Shown here: positions 1 through 7,126 of the stretch, piece after piece | How the letters are laid out: every line of letters begins with the position of its first letter | Position numbering within the stretch: position 1 is the stretch's first letter | Origin: Anaerolineales bacterium UBA2232 | GTDB lineage: Bacteria > Chloroflexota > Anaerolineae > UBA2200 | Reading direction: 5' to 3' | Length of the DNA stretch: 13,364 bases | Assembly (NCBI GenBank): GCA_002348045.1 | Contig: DDYO01000009.1 | Span: forward strand, 1-13,364 | Position numbers and translations under genes: made by a program | The notes under the pieces: model-generated | Told to the model about the DNA's origin: nothing | Databases searched by the model: none | Seen by the model: only the letters and a program-made list of their open reading frames with translations

Positions 1-50
1 GGCGTGCCGGGTGCTGCCCTGCAACGATCACAGTAAGCGCGCTCGCCCGC

Positions 51-1121
51 CTAAGGCAGAAGCAGGACCTGGCCTGGGAAGATCAGGTTCGGATTGGGCA
101 GGTTGTTGAGCACGATGATGGACCACGGCGCCACACCGTACATAGCCGCGATGCCGTAGATGGTGTCACCCGCCCGGACCACATGCTGCTTGGTCGGCGG
201 CGTGGGCGGCGGTGTCGTGCCGCCAGGGATCACCAGCACCTGACCCACCCTGATATAGTTGATGTTCACGATGCCGTTCTGCGCGGCAATCGCCTGCACC
301 GAGACCCCAAACCGCGCGGCAATGGCGTACAGCGTATCGCCTGCCTTGACCACGTACGTGGTGCCCGGTCCAGGAGCTGGCGGAGGAGTCGTACCGGTGC
401 CGGGGATGAGCAGAACCTGGCCGACGCGGATAAAGTTGGGGTTGGTGAGCCCATTGGCTGCCACGATCGCCTGTACGCTAACCCCAAACTTGCGGCCGAT
501 GGAGCTCAAGGTATCCCCCCACTGCACCGTATAGCGGGTTCCCGTGCCGGGAACCGGCGTGGGTCCAGGAGTTGGCTGCGGTGACGGACCAGGGCCCGCA
601 ACGACGGTGATGGAACCGCTCATCAGGGTCGCAGCGATGGGTGACGCCTGGTTGTCCGACAGCTTGACGTTGCTGAGGGTCACCAGCGCGGTTCCCGCCG
701 CTTTGGCCTTGAAGGTGATGCGCGCCATCACGCCCGTGCCGCTCACCGGTGGGTTCGGCGCCAGGATCGCCGCCACGTACTTGACCTGACCCGTGGTGTT
801 GTCCGCCGAGTTGCCGGCCACAAAGATGTGGGCAGGATTCGGAAAGTCGCCCGATGCGATCTGGACGCCATTCCCGGCGTTCCCATCGGCATCCTGAACC
901 GCCAACTTGGCCGCGTCAAACGTGACCGTGAGGTCCAGCCCGTACAGGTTGGTGACTGAATCCACCTTGATCTCCACCGTGACGACCTGATTCAGGTTCA
1001 CCGACTGGGAAAGGGGATTGACCAGCACAAGGGTGCCTTGCGCAAGAGCCGCTGCCGGGAACAGGGCCGCGATGAGCGCAAGCGCCAGGACCAAGAGAAT
1101 ACTGCGACCGCTGCGTGCCAT
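51..1121 (-). CDS. Secreted cohesin-LysM protein (putative cell-wall-bound cohesin anchor)
   Basis: A 356-aa exported protein. Residues 1-27 are a signal peptide: MARSGRS, a long Leu/Ala core, and an ALA|Q cleavage site. Residues about 29-175 form a cohesin-type beta domain, with motifs VTNLYGLDLTVTFD, GVQIASGDF and ITFKAKAAG. A Pro/Gly/Thr linker (176-195) follows, then three LysM repeats at about 196-240, 255-299 and 313-356. Each has a [W/A]GDT start, an A-x-x-[FY]GV centre and a VGQVL or PGQVL end, and they are separated by Pro-rich linkers. LysM domains bind peptidoglycan or related GlcNAc polymers, and cohesins bind dockerins, so this protein probably displays dockerin partners on the wall (inference). 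The ATG at 1121 has an AGGAGG site (1129-1134) 7 nt upstream. It lies 160 nt downstream of the dockerin- and cohesin-bearing giant gene on the same strand, and its cohesin closely resembles that protein's cohesin. No separate promoter was evident, so read-through transcription is possible. Confidence 0.9.
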   Translation of the reverse strand: MARSGRSILLVLALALIAALFPAAALAQGTLVLVNPLSQSVNLNQVVTVEIKVDSVTNLYGLDLTVTFDAAKLAVQDADGNAGNGVQIASGDFPNPAHIFVAGNSADNTTGQVKYVAAILAPNPPVSGTGVMARITFKAKAAGTALVTLSNVKLSDNQASPIAATLMSGSITVVAGPGPSPQPTPGPTPVPGTGTRYTVQWGDTLSSIGRKFGVSVQAIVAANGLTNPNFIRVGQVLLIPGTGTTPPPAPGPGTTYVVKAGDTLYAIAARFGVSVQAIAAQNGIVNINYIRVGQVLVIPGGTTPPPTPPTKQHVVRAGDTIYGIAAMYGVAPWSIIVLNNLPNPNLIFPGQVLLLP

Positions 1122-1128
1122 TAAAGTT

Positions 1129-1134
1129 CCTCCT
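1129..1134 (-). promoter_or_regulatory. Shine-Dalgarno site of the cohesin-LysM gene
   Basis: AGGAGG on the minus strand, 7 nt upstream of the ATG at 1121. It is the strongest ribosome binding site in the surface module and fixes the start that gives an intact signal peptide. Confidence 0.8.
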
Positions 1135-1229
1135 CTGATTTGTTGCCGTGCCCTTCGGACGGCTCTGGATATGGCTGGGCCAGTTGACGTGCCTTGCCCG
1201 TGCTGGCCGGTCCCTTGGTTTGGGATCGC

Positions 1230-1262
1230 CCCTGCCCTCAGCCCGATCTGGCGAGGGCAGGG
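1230..1262. terminator. Strong GC-rich hairpin between the two surface genes
   Basis: CCCTGCCCTC (1230-1239) and GAGGGCAGGG (1253-1262) are perfect 10-bp inverted complements. Inside the loop GCC and GGC can add three more pairs after a bulged A. The hairpin lies about 20 nt past the stop of the giant minus-strand gene. No T-run follows on either strand, so it is not a classical intrinsic terminator. It may attenuate transcription, protect the upstream mRNA 3' end, or be a dispersed REP-like repeat. The structure is directly visible; the function is inferred. Confidence 0.5.
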
Positions 1263-1281
1263 TGCGACTCCTCGAAAACGC

Positions 1282-4200
1282 CTACTTGATGATCAGCGGC
1301 AATACGCTGATCCACTCCGCTCCCACGTGAACCCAGCCGTTGCTCACGGTCACGCCGATCGGCTCCACCTCCTGATTCAGGAGCAGCGCCGAAGCGATCC
1401 GCAACATGCTGTGCCCAGCCGCCTTTGCCCGGAAGTTGATGATGCACAGAGCACCACTGCCTTCCGCTGGCTCCGTCGGGCTGGTGAGGCTGGCGGCGTA
1501 GCTTATGGTACCGACTTCATTGTCCGCCTCATTCGCCGCCAGGATGCCGTGGGGCGAGGTCGTATTCAGGAAGTCTCCCGCCGTGATCTGCACGCCCGGC
1601 TTCACCGGATCAGCATCCACCACTTCCAGCACCGTCGGATCAAAGGTCAGACCGATGTCAGCCCCGTACAGCCCGACGACATCCGCCAGCGAAACCGTCA
1701 CCGTCAGCACATCTTCCACTGCAACCTGCTGCTGTGCCGGAGAGAGCTCCAGCATTGCTACTGATTGAGCGGTGATGGACGGAAGCGGCGAGGTCCACGG
1801 CCCCGGACATGCCTGGTCCAGGTTCACTGCCACCAGCACCAGGTCAAAGATATCCACCGTGTTGTTGCCGTTGATGTCCGCCCGGGGGTCCGTCGGCGGC
1901 GAGGAACCATAGTTCCAGGCCACCACCACCAGGTCAAACACGTTGACCGTGCAGTCATTGTTGGCGTCCCCACCCCGCAGCTGCACATCCGGCAGGTTCT
2001 GAACCGCGTTGGCGGTCATCACCACCTGCATCCGTGCATCGAGATAGCCGGCCGCTGTGGCCAAGACCTCATAGGTGCCCACCGGCACCGAGTTCAGCAC
2101 GAACTGGCCCAGATGGTTGCTGGTCGCCGAGACGCCGCCCACATGCACCTGCACCCCGCCGTGATTGCTGCGACCCTGCAGAGTCACCTTGCCCAGGATC
2201 GTTCCAACGCCGCCCGGAGGAGGCGTGGGGCTGACCGTCGGGGTCGGGGTTGGGACCGGCGATCCGCCCTGCCAGGTGTTGACGTACACGTCCTTGCGAT
2301 CGATTGGATCGTACCAGAACTGCACCCGGTGGAACCTCCCGTTCTCCTGCGCTGCAGCCTGGACGCTCGCCTGCACCAACGTGCCACCAGGACACCTGTA
2401 GGTGGCCGAACGGCTCTGATAAGACTCCCAGGCGCTGGTCAGGAGGTACTTTTGGCCAGGGGGCAGCCGCAGCTCGGTGTACTGGTCCGGCACGGTATGG
2501 AACTGCTCCGTCATCCAACGCTCATAGTGCGGATCGATGCCGTCGGTGTAGAGCTCCCGCAGCTCGCCCCAGAACTGGGGCTCGCGGGCCTCGTCCACGA
2601 TGCGGATCTCCAGGGCCGGCAGGTTCTTGAGCACGTCACCCCGGCAGTCCCTATCGTAGAACAGGGGATTGTCAAAGATAAACGCGCCGGTAACGGGATC
2701 CTTTTCCTGCAGTGCCTGGATGTCATTCATGCCGGTATGGGGCACGTTGAACGGCGGCATCACCGAGATGACCGACGTATCCACCCCCATCTTGATGCCC
2801 CGGTAGTACGCCTCCAGCACCTGCGAGTCCTCATAGTTGACGAACGGCTGCAGCTTGGGCACCGGCGTGCGGATGGTAATGTACTTGAACTCGTACGGCT
2901 CATCATTGGGTCCAACGCCCGGACGAACCACATGGACCGCTACCACGTTGTACTCGTGTCCGTCCACAAAGAACCGCTTCAGGTACCACGGGTCGCCCGG
3001 CGTGAGGTCGTGTCCGCCCTGGCCGTTGTCGATAGCGCTGTGGGCGGCGCCCAGGGCGCGGCCCACCACCAGGGACACCGTTTCCCGGGACGAGTCGATG
3101 GCATTGACGTACACGAACCACGCGCCGTCCACCGACCCCAGGTTATTGCCGCCGGCGCTGATCACCTTGACCGTCGAGCGGTTGGCGATGGCCATCTGGC
3201 GCTCCCGAACCGGCCGCGTGTCAATCCGGTCCGGGTGCAGGGAGTAGCCCCCCGTCACCGGGTGCAGCCCGCCGCCGGTGTACCAGAAGATCAGGTCTGC
3301 GCTGGTCGCCGACACGTTGTCCAGGGTGATCATGTGGTCCAGGAACTGCACGCTCTTGCCCCGCTGCAGGTAGACGTCGCCCACCGTAAAGACCACCATC
3401 TCATCGCCGCTCAGGCGCGTCCCATCCTGATCCAGGTAGTCCGCGATACCGTCGCCGTCGAAATCCGCCTGAATGCCGGTGATCTTGGCCAGCGAGCGTT
3501 CGCTGTGCAGGTGGACGATGTCGTTCTGCCCGTCAAAGTTCGCGTCGAACGTGGTCAGCCCGTAGCCAAAGCTGGGCAGCTGGGCCGCCGGCAGGCTGCG
3601 GGTCAGGGGGTCCGGGCTGGGCAACTGGCCTGCAGCCGTCGCCATCGGGAAGGCAAAGGCGCTGGAGCCCGGCTGAGCGCTGGCCGGCTGGTCCGCCGTG
3701 TTCAGGTACATGTAGGTGAATTCCTGCATGACCGCTGGGAAGGTGTACACGGCCGACGGCCTGAGCGTACGAATCTTGTCCAGGTATTCCGGCTCGTACC
3801 ACATGCGCAGGAAGACCTTTTCCCGGGCGTCCAGCTCGCGGATCGAGATCTGGCGGTAGAGGCCGGTGAGGGCTTCGTTGCTGTGGAGGAACTTGTCCAT
3901 GTAGGCCGGGTTGAAGGTCAGCGAGTCCATGGGCGGCGCCTGGTCGTGGATGGGATTGAAAACGTCCATCGGATCGGTGTAAGGCTTGACCTCAACCGGG
4001 AAGCTGGGCACCAATGGATCGTCCACATCAGCGCCGGGGCCAAGGTCTTCCAGGCCGTACAGCCGGATGCCGGCATCGTCCTTGTACTTTTTGCCTCCCA
4101 CGGCCGGGTCAAACCAGAACTTGACCCGCATGTTCTCGAGGTCCATGCTGCCAGAGGGATAGTCGCGCACCAAAGCAGTACCGGTCAAGTTCCAACTCAC

Positions 4201-6225
4201 GTTCATCAACGGCGTGGTGTTGGTAGGTACCGTCTGCTCCCACATGACGTACTCGTTGTAGGGGTTCACGAACGCGCTGTTCAAAAGGTAGCGGTCCACC
4301 TTACCGCGGAGGTTGGCCGGGTTGATGTCCGGCAACACGAACTCGGTGTACTCCCAGGGAAGGGTATGGAACTGCTGGGCGTACCAGTACTCCGCTTCTG
4401 GCGTGGGATACTCTTCATAGTAGAGCTCTTTCAGCTCTCCCAGGAACTGGGGGTTCTTGGCCTCTTCCACGTAGAACAGGTGCATTTCCCTGCTGTTGGC
4501 ATAGGGCTGATTGGGGCCCACGCCCTGGTAAGGGATCGGGCCGTTGGACTGCAGGATGGGCGGGACCGGGCCCTCCACCGTGCCGAGCCACGTTACGTCG
4601 GTGGTCTTGCTGCTGTAGCCGGTGATGGCCTGCACGTCCAGGAGGATATAGTGCTCATAGTTGTACGGCGGCATCACCGACAACGGGGTGTTGGCCGCGT
4701 AGGGCTGCAAACGGACCGAGTGCTGCTCGATCAGGTGCCCCGTGAGGGGATCGTCATACACCCCCGCCTTGGGGATGGGCGTGCGGATGGTAATGAACTT
4801 GAACAGGCTGCCATCCGTGGGCGTTGGGAAGGCCGGGTCAATCACCTTGTCCCCATTCACATCCAGCGTACACGCCTGCCCAAAGACCCTGGTGCCGCTG
4901 CCCTCGGTCTTGATGGCCACCACGTTGTACTCGTGGCCGTCAACATAGAACCGCTTCAGGAACCAGGGTTCTCCCGGTCGGACATTGGCCCGGTTCGGCG
5001 AGGCTTCCATCATGGTGTGAGTCGCCCCCAGGGCGCGGCCGACCATGACCCGGGCCGAACTCTCGACGTTGTCCACATCTTCCAGGTACACGAAGAAGGG
5101 GCCGGTGGGGAAATCGCACAGGTTGGTGCCCGTGCCGCCGTTGGCCACCGCCCGGATGTGCTGCCCGGGGCCGCTGCTTCCAGCCAGGAGCATGTCGCCT
5201 TCGGCAATGGTGCGGCTGCCCAGGTACATGGGAATCAGGTCCCCGGTGTACCACATCTCGATCTGCACCTGGTTGTTAAAGACCTCTTTGACCACGATCA
5301 TGTGGTCCAAAAACTGGATCATCCCGCCCCTGGGTTCGCGCTTGCTCTCGAGACGGAACACCACCAGCTCATCGCCGCTGAGGTCATCGCCGTCGACGTC
5401 CAGGGGATCCAGAAATCCGTTGCCATTGAAGTCGGCGGCGATCCGCGTCTTGGCATAGAGGGTCTGCTCGCTCTCCACGTGAACGATGTCCGGGGTGCCG
5501 TCGAAATCCCCGTCGAGGCTGGTCAGCCCGTAGCCAAAGCGGGCGTTGGCCGAGGTAGTGTCCACGGCCCCGCTGGCGTTGAACAGGTCCGCCTTGCGCA
5601 TGCCCACCGGGAAAACGAAGGAAGTCGAGCCCACCGGTCCGGCCAGGGGCTCCGGAACCTGGGAGGCCAGTTTGGCCTCCATCAGCAGGTAGGTGAACTC
5701 TTGCATGATGGCCGGATACCACTCATCGCCCAGGGTGCCGGTGATGGGCTCGCCCACCGTCTCGTTGATGTCCAACTCGCCGTTGGCGTTGAGGTCCTTG
5801 TCCCAGTGCCACGGCTCGTACCACATGCGGAACCAGACCTTTTCCGTGGCGTTGCGGGAGCCGGCGAACAGCCGGTTGTAGAGCCCCCGGGCGTGGTTTT
5901 CATCCAGGGTCTCGAACTCGGACATCCACAGGGGGTTAAAGGTGACCGAGTCCTTGCGCGGGGCCTGCTCCAGCTCGGGGTTGAAGATGGCCTCCGCATA
6001 GGTGTACGGAGGGTCTTCCAGGAACCTTCCAGTAATTGGATCACGATATCGCGCATACCCCGCCCCATAGTGCTCTTCTCCGTACACCCGAAGGGTGTGG
6101 TACACGGAGCCTTGAGCTTGCACGGTGGACTGGCCGGGGGATTCCATGAGGAAAAAGGCCAGTGCCAACAGCAACAGAATGGTGACGCTAACAGCGAGTC
6201 CTACCCGGAGTGTCGTCCTACCCAT
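1282..6225 (-). CDS. Giant secreted protein: two-copy unknown module, CarboxypepD_reg-like domain, dockerin, cohesin
   Basis: 1647 aa from the ATG at 6225. That start has AAGGAG (6235-6240) 9 nt upstream and gives a clean signal peptide (basic MGRTTLR, hydrophobic core, VQA|Q near residue 36). An in-frame ATG at 6336 would add 37 residues but would lie upstream of the promoter, so it is rejected. Residues about 60-705 and 738-1310 are diverged copies of one module. Shared motifs include SVTFNP/SLTFNP, RMWYEP, FGYGLT, DFNGNG/DFDGDG with LSGDE, QFLDHMI, VGRALGA, LKRF-VDGHEYNVVA, ITIRTP-PK, SVMPP and EQFHT/QQFHT. The Asp-rich DxDGDG loops suggest calcium binding. A PTPTPT linker (about 1320-1335) precedes a CarboxypepD_reg-like domain (about 1337-1415). 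Next is a type I dockerin (about 1418-1470, two DxNxxxxVxxFDL loops), then a cohesin (about 1490-1635) and the tail LPLIIK. I do not recognise the repeated module. An S-layer-like or surface structural role is plausible from size, export and promoter strength. Confidence 0.88.
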   Translation of the reverse strand: MGRTTLRVGLAVSVTILLLLALAFFLMESPGQSTVQAQGSVYHTLRVYGEEHYGAGYARYRDPITGRFLEDPPYTYAEAIFNPELEQAPRKDSVTFNPLWMSEFETLDENHARGLYNRLFAGSRNATEKVWFRMWYEPWHWDKDLNANGELDINETVGEPITGTLGDEWYPAIMQEFTYLLMEAKLASQVPEPLAGPVGSTSFVFPVGMRKADLFNASGAVDTTSANARFGYGLTSLDGDFDGTPDIVHVESEQTLYAKTRIAADFNGNGFLDPLDVDGDDLSGDELVVFRLESKREPRGGMIQFLDHMIVVKEVFNNQVQIEMWYTGDLIPMYLGSRTIAEGDMLLAGSSGPGQHIRAVANGGTGTNLCDFPTGPFFVYLEDVDNVESSARVMVGRALGATHTMMEASPNRANVRPGEPWFLKRFYVDGHEYNVVAIKTEGSGTRVFGQACTLDVNGDKVIDPAFPTPTDGSLFKFITIRTPIPKAGVYDDPLTGHLIEQHSVRLQPYAANTPLSVMPPYNYEHYILLDVQAITGYSSKTTDVTWLGTVEGPVPPILQSNGPIPYQGVGPNQPYANSREMHLFYVEEAKNPQFLGELKELYYEEYPTPEAEYWYAQQFHTLPWEYTEFVLPDINPANLRGKVDRYLLNSAFVNPYNEYVMWEQTVPTNTTPLMNVSWNLTGTALVRDYPSGSMDLENMRVKFWFDPAVGGKKYKDDAGIRLYGLEDLGPGADVDDPLVPSFPVEVKPYTDPMDVFNPIHDQAPPMDSLTFNPAYMDKFLHSNEALTGLYRQISIRELDAREKVFLRMWYEPEYLDKIRTLRPSAVYTFPAVMQEFTYMYLNTADQPASAQPGSSAFAFPMATAAGQLPSPDPLTRSLPAAQLPSFGYGLTTFDANFDGQNDIVHLHSERSLAKITGIQADFDGDGIADYLDQDGTRLSGDEMVVFTVGDVYLQRGKSVQFLDHMITLDNVSATSADLIFWYTGGGLHPVTGGYSLHPDRIDTRPVRERQMAIANRSTVKVISAGGNNLGSVDGAWFVYVNAIDSSRETVSLVVGRALGAAHSAIDNGQGGHDLTPGDPWYLKRFFVDGHEYNVVAVHVVRPGVGPNDEPYEFKYITIRTPVPKLQPFVNYEDSQVLEAYYRGIKMGVDTSVISVMPPFNVPHTGMNDIQALQEKDPVTGAFIFDNPLFYDRDCRGDVLKNLPALEIRIVDEAREPQFWGELRELYTDGIDPHYERWMTEQFHTVPDQYTELRLPPGQKYLLTSAWESYQSRSATYRCPGGTLVQASVQAAAQENGRFHRVQFWYDPIDRKDVYVNTWQGGSPVPTPTPTVSPTPPPGGVGTILGKVTLQGRSNHGGVQVHVGGVSATSNHLGQFVLNSVPVGTYEVLATAAGYLDARMQVVMTANAVQNLPDVQLRGGDANNDCTVNVFDLVVVAWNYGSSPPTDPRADINGNNTVDIFDLVLVAVNLDQACPGPWTSPLPSITAQSVAMLELSPAQQQVAVEDVLTVTVSLADVVGLYGADIGLTFDPTVLEVVDADPVKPGVQITAGDFLNTTSPHGILAANEADNEVGTISYAASLTSPTEPAEGSGALCIINFRAKAAGHSMLRIASALLLNQEVEPIGVTVSNGWVHVGAEWISVLPLIIK
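2300..6040 (-). repeat. Intragenic tandem duplication of a roughly 600-residue module
   Basis: Within the giant gene, copy 1 spans about 6040-4110 and copy 2 about 4010-2300; the boundaries are approximate. The copies share long ordered motif series at protein level and short exact DNA stretches, such as the 17-base word GGCTCGTACCACATGCG near 3791 and near 5813 on the plus strand. Divergence is high enough that this is an old duplication and not an assembly artefact. Copy 1 has an extra Asp-rich insertion (DLNANGELD) after its RMWYEP motif and a longer Asp-rich segment (LDVNGDKVID) before its ITIRTP motif. Confidence 0.8.
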
Positions 6226-6234
6226 GTCTTCCCT

Positions 6235-6240
6235 CTCCTT
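6235..6240 (-). promoter_or_regulatory. Shine-Dalgarno site deciding the giant gene's start
   Basis: AAGGAG on the minus strand, 9 nt before the ATG at 6225. It favours that ATG over the one at 6336, which lies upstream of the predicted transcript start. Confidence 0.75.
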
Positions 6241-6292
6241 TTCGTTGGAGGAATAGCTCGACCTGACACTGGCCCGCAGGTTGACTGTGATT

Positions 6293-6321
6293 ATAATACA
6301 ACGGTTTGGCGACCTTGTCAA
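6293..6321 (-). promoter_or_regulatory. Near-consensus sigma-70 promoter of the giant surface protein gene
   Basis: On the minus strand there is a perfect -35 TTGACA (6316-6321), a 17-nt spacer, and TATTAT (6293-6298) overlapping TATAAT. The transcript would start near 6286 and leave a leader of about 60 nt before the ATG at 6225. It is the best promoter match I can see in the window, consistent with a highly expressed surface protein. Confidence 0.75.
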
Positions 6322-6347
6322 CATATTGTGGGCCAAATCTTGTCAAC
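6314..6347. repeat. Direct repeat CTTGTCAAC spaced 25 bp at the promoter
   Basis: CTTGTCAAC occurs at 6314-6322 and again at 6339-6347 (GTTGACAAG on the minus strand). The first copy contains the -35 hexamer of the giant gene's promoter. The second may be an alternative upstream -35, or the pair may be operator half-sites. The repeat itself is directly seen; either role is speculation. Confidence 0.4.
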
Positions 6348-6403
6348 TTTAACCCTCTGAACGTCAGCGCACGGCTGGACAGGGCGCGCAGGACCAAGCC
6401 GTG

Positions 6404-6432
6404 TTGGCCGCCGGCCGTACCGTCATTATAAT
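6404..6432 (+). promoter_or_regulatory. Promoter candidate for the Nudix gene
   Basis: TTGGCC (6404-6409), a 17-nt spacer and a perfect TATAAT (6427-6432) on the plus strand. It points to the Nudix gene, leaving a leader of about 65 nt, and is divergent from the giant gene's promoter in the same 280-base spacer. Confidence 0.6.
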
Positions 6433-6503
6433 CCGATCACTACAGAAGACGTCAACCAGGCGTACACAGATACGCACTACAAAACTGTTTGCGGAGAATC
6501 CCA

Positions 6504-7070
6504 TTGTCCAAGGATCCCATATCAGCGTGGCAAGTCCTGCGGTCATCGGTGGTGTACCACAATCGTTGGCTGCAGGTGCGGCGAGACCGCTGCCGGACCA
6601 ACCGGGGCAATCTTGCCGACTACTATATCGTGGAGCGACCCAGCTATGTCATGATCGTGGCCCTCACTGCTGACCGTGACGTGCTGCTGGTCGAGCAGTA
6701 CAAGCACGGCGCCGGTCGGGTGATGCGGGAATTGCCCGCTGGTTACATCGAGGACGGCGAAGACCCCCTGGCCTGCGCCCATCGTGAGCTTATGGAGGAG
6801 ACTGGATACAGGGCCAGCTGCATGGAGCCTCTGGCGAACCTCATCGTCTCTCCCAGCGCCGCCCAGCACTCGGCCCACATGTTCCTGGCCACGGGCCTGG
6901 AGGACATGGGAAGCCCGAACTGGGACGACAACGAGCGCATTGACGTGCACAAGATGCCGTTCACCGCTGCAGTGCGGGCAGTGGCGAACAATGAGGTGCT
7001 GGTGGACCTGAGCAGCACCGCCGCCATCCTGCTGGCGTGGGCGCGGATGCAGGAGCGCTCCGAGACATAG
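6504..7070 (+). CDS. Nudix hydrolase, ADP-ribose pyrophosphatase type
   Basis: 188 aa from a TTG start. A complete Nudix box runs from G80 to Y102: GYIEDGE, seven residues, then RELMEETGY, matching Gx5Ex7REUxEExGU. The Glu residues bind the divalent metal used to hydrolyse nucleoside diphosphate-linked compounds. A proline (P117 in IVSPS) lies 16 residues after the box's final Gly, a feature associated with ADP-ribose pyrophosphatases, so cytosolic ADP-ribose or ADP-sugar cleavage is the likely activity. No signal peptide is present. No ATG fits: the TTG at 6504 has GGAG (6493-6496) 7 nt upstream, whereas the alternative TTG at 6489 has no such site. A DUF3786 gene follows after 56 nt. Substrate identity is inferred from family resemblance only. 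Confidence 0.88.
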   Translation: MSKDPISAWQVLRSSVVYHNRWLQVRRDRCRTNRGNLADYYIVERPSYVMIVALTADRDVLLVEQYKHGAGRVMRELPAGYIEDGEDPLACAHRELMEETGYRASCMEPLANLIVSPSAAQHSAHMFLATGLEDMGSPNWDDNERIDVHKMPFTAAVRAVANNEVLVDLSSTAAILLAWARMQERSET

Positions 7071-7116
7071 CCGTTGGGCGACAGCGCCCTTCGGTTCGAC
7101 GACACGGACTTGAACG

Positions 7117-7122
7117 AGGAGG
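7117..7122 (+). promoter_or_regulatory. Shine-Dalgarno site of the DUF3786 gene
   Basis: AGGAGG four nt before the ATG at 7127. The spacing is tight, but the site clearly favours this ATG over the upstream in-frame GTG-type extension that overlaps the end of the Nudix gene. Confidence 0.7.
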
Positions 7123-7126
7123 CAGC

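Noticed and set aside
6226..6336. Upstream ATG at 6336 extending the giant protein by 37 residues
   Set aside because: It overlaps and precedes the promoter elements, has no ribosome binding site, and would bury the signal peptide.
1765..6360. A 1531-codon open frame on the plus strand opposite the giant gene
   Set aside because: Its product is a biased His/Arg/Val/Gln-rich sequence with no domains. The opposite strand carries signal peptide, repeats, dockerin and cohesin. It is an antisense shadow produced by GC-rich codon use.
6364..6546. Minus-strand 60-codon frame in the spacer before the Nudix gene
   Set aside because: It overlaps the Nudix promoter and start, and no recognisable family or ribosome site is seen.
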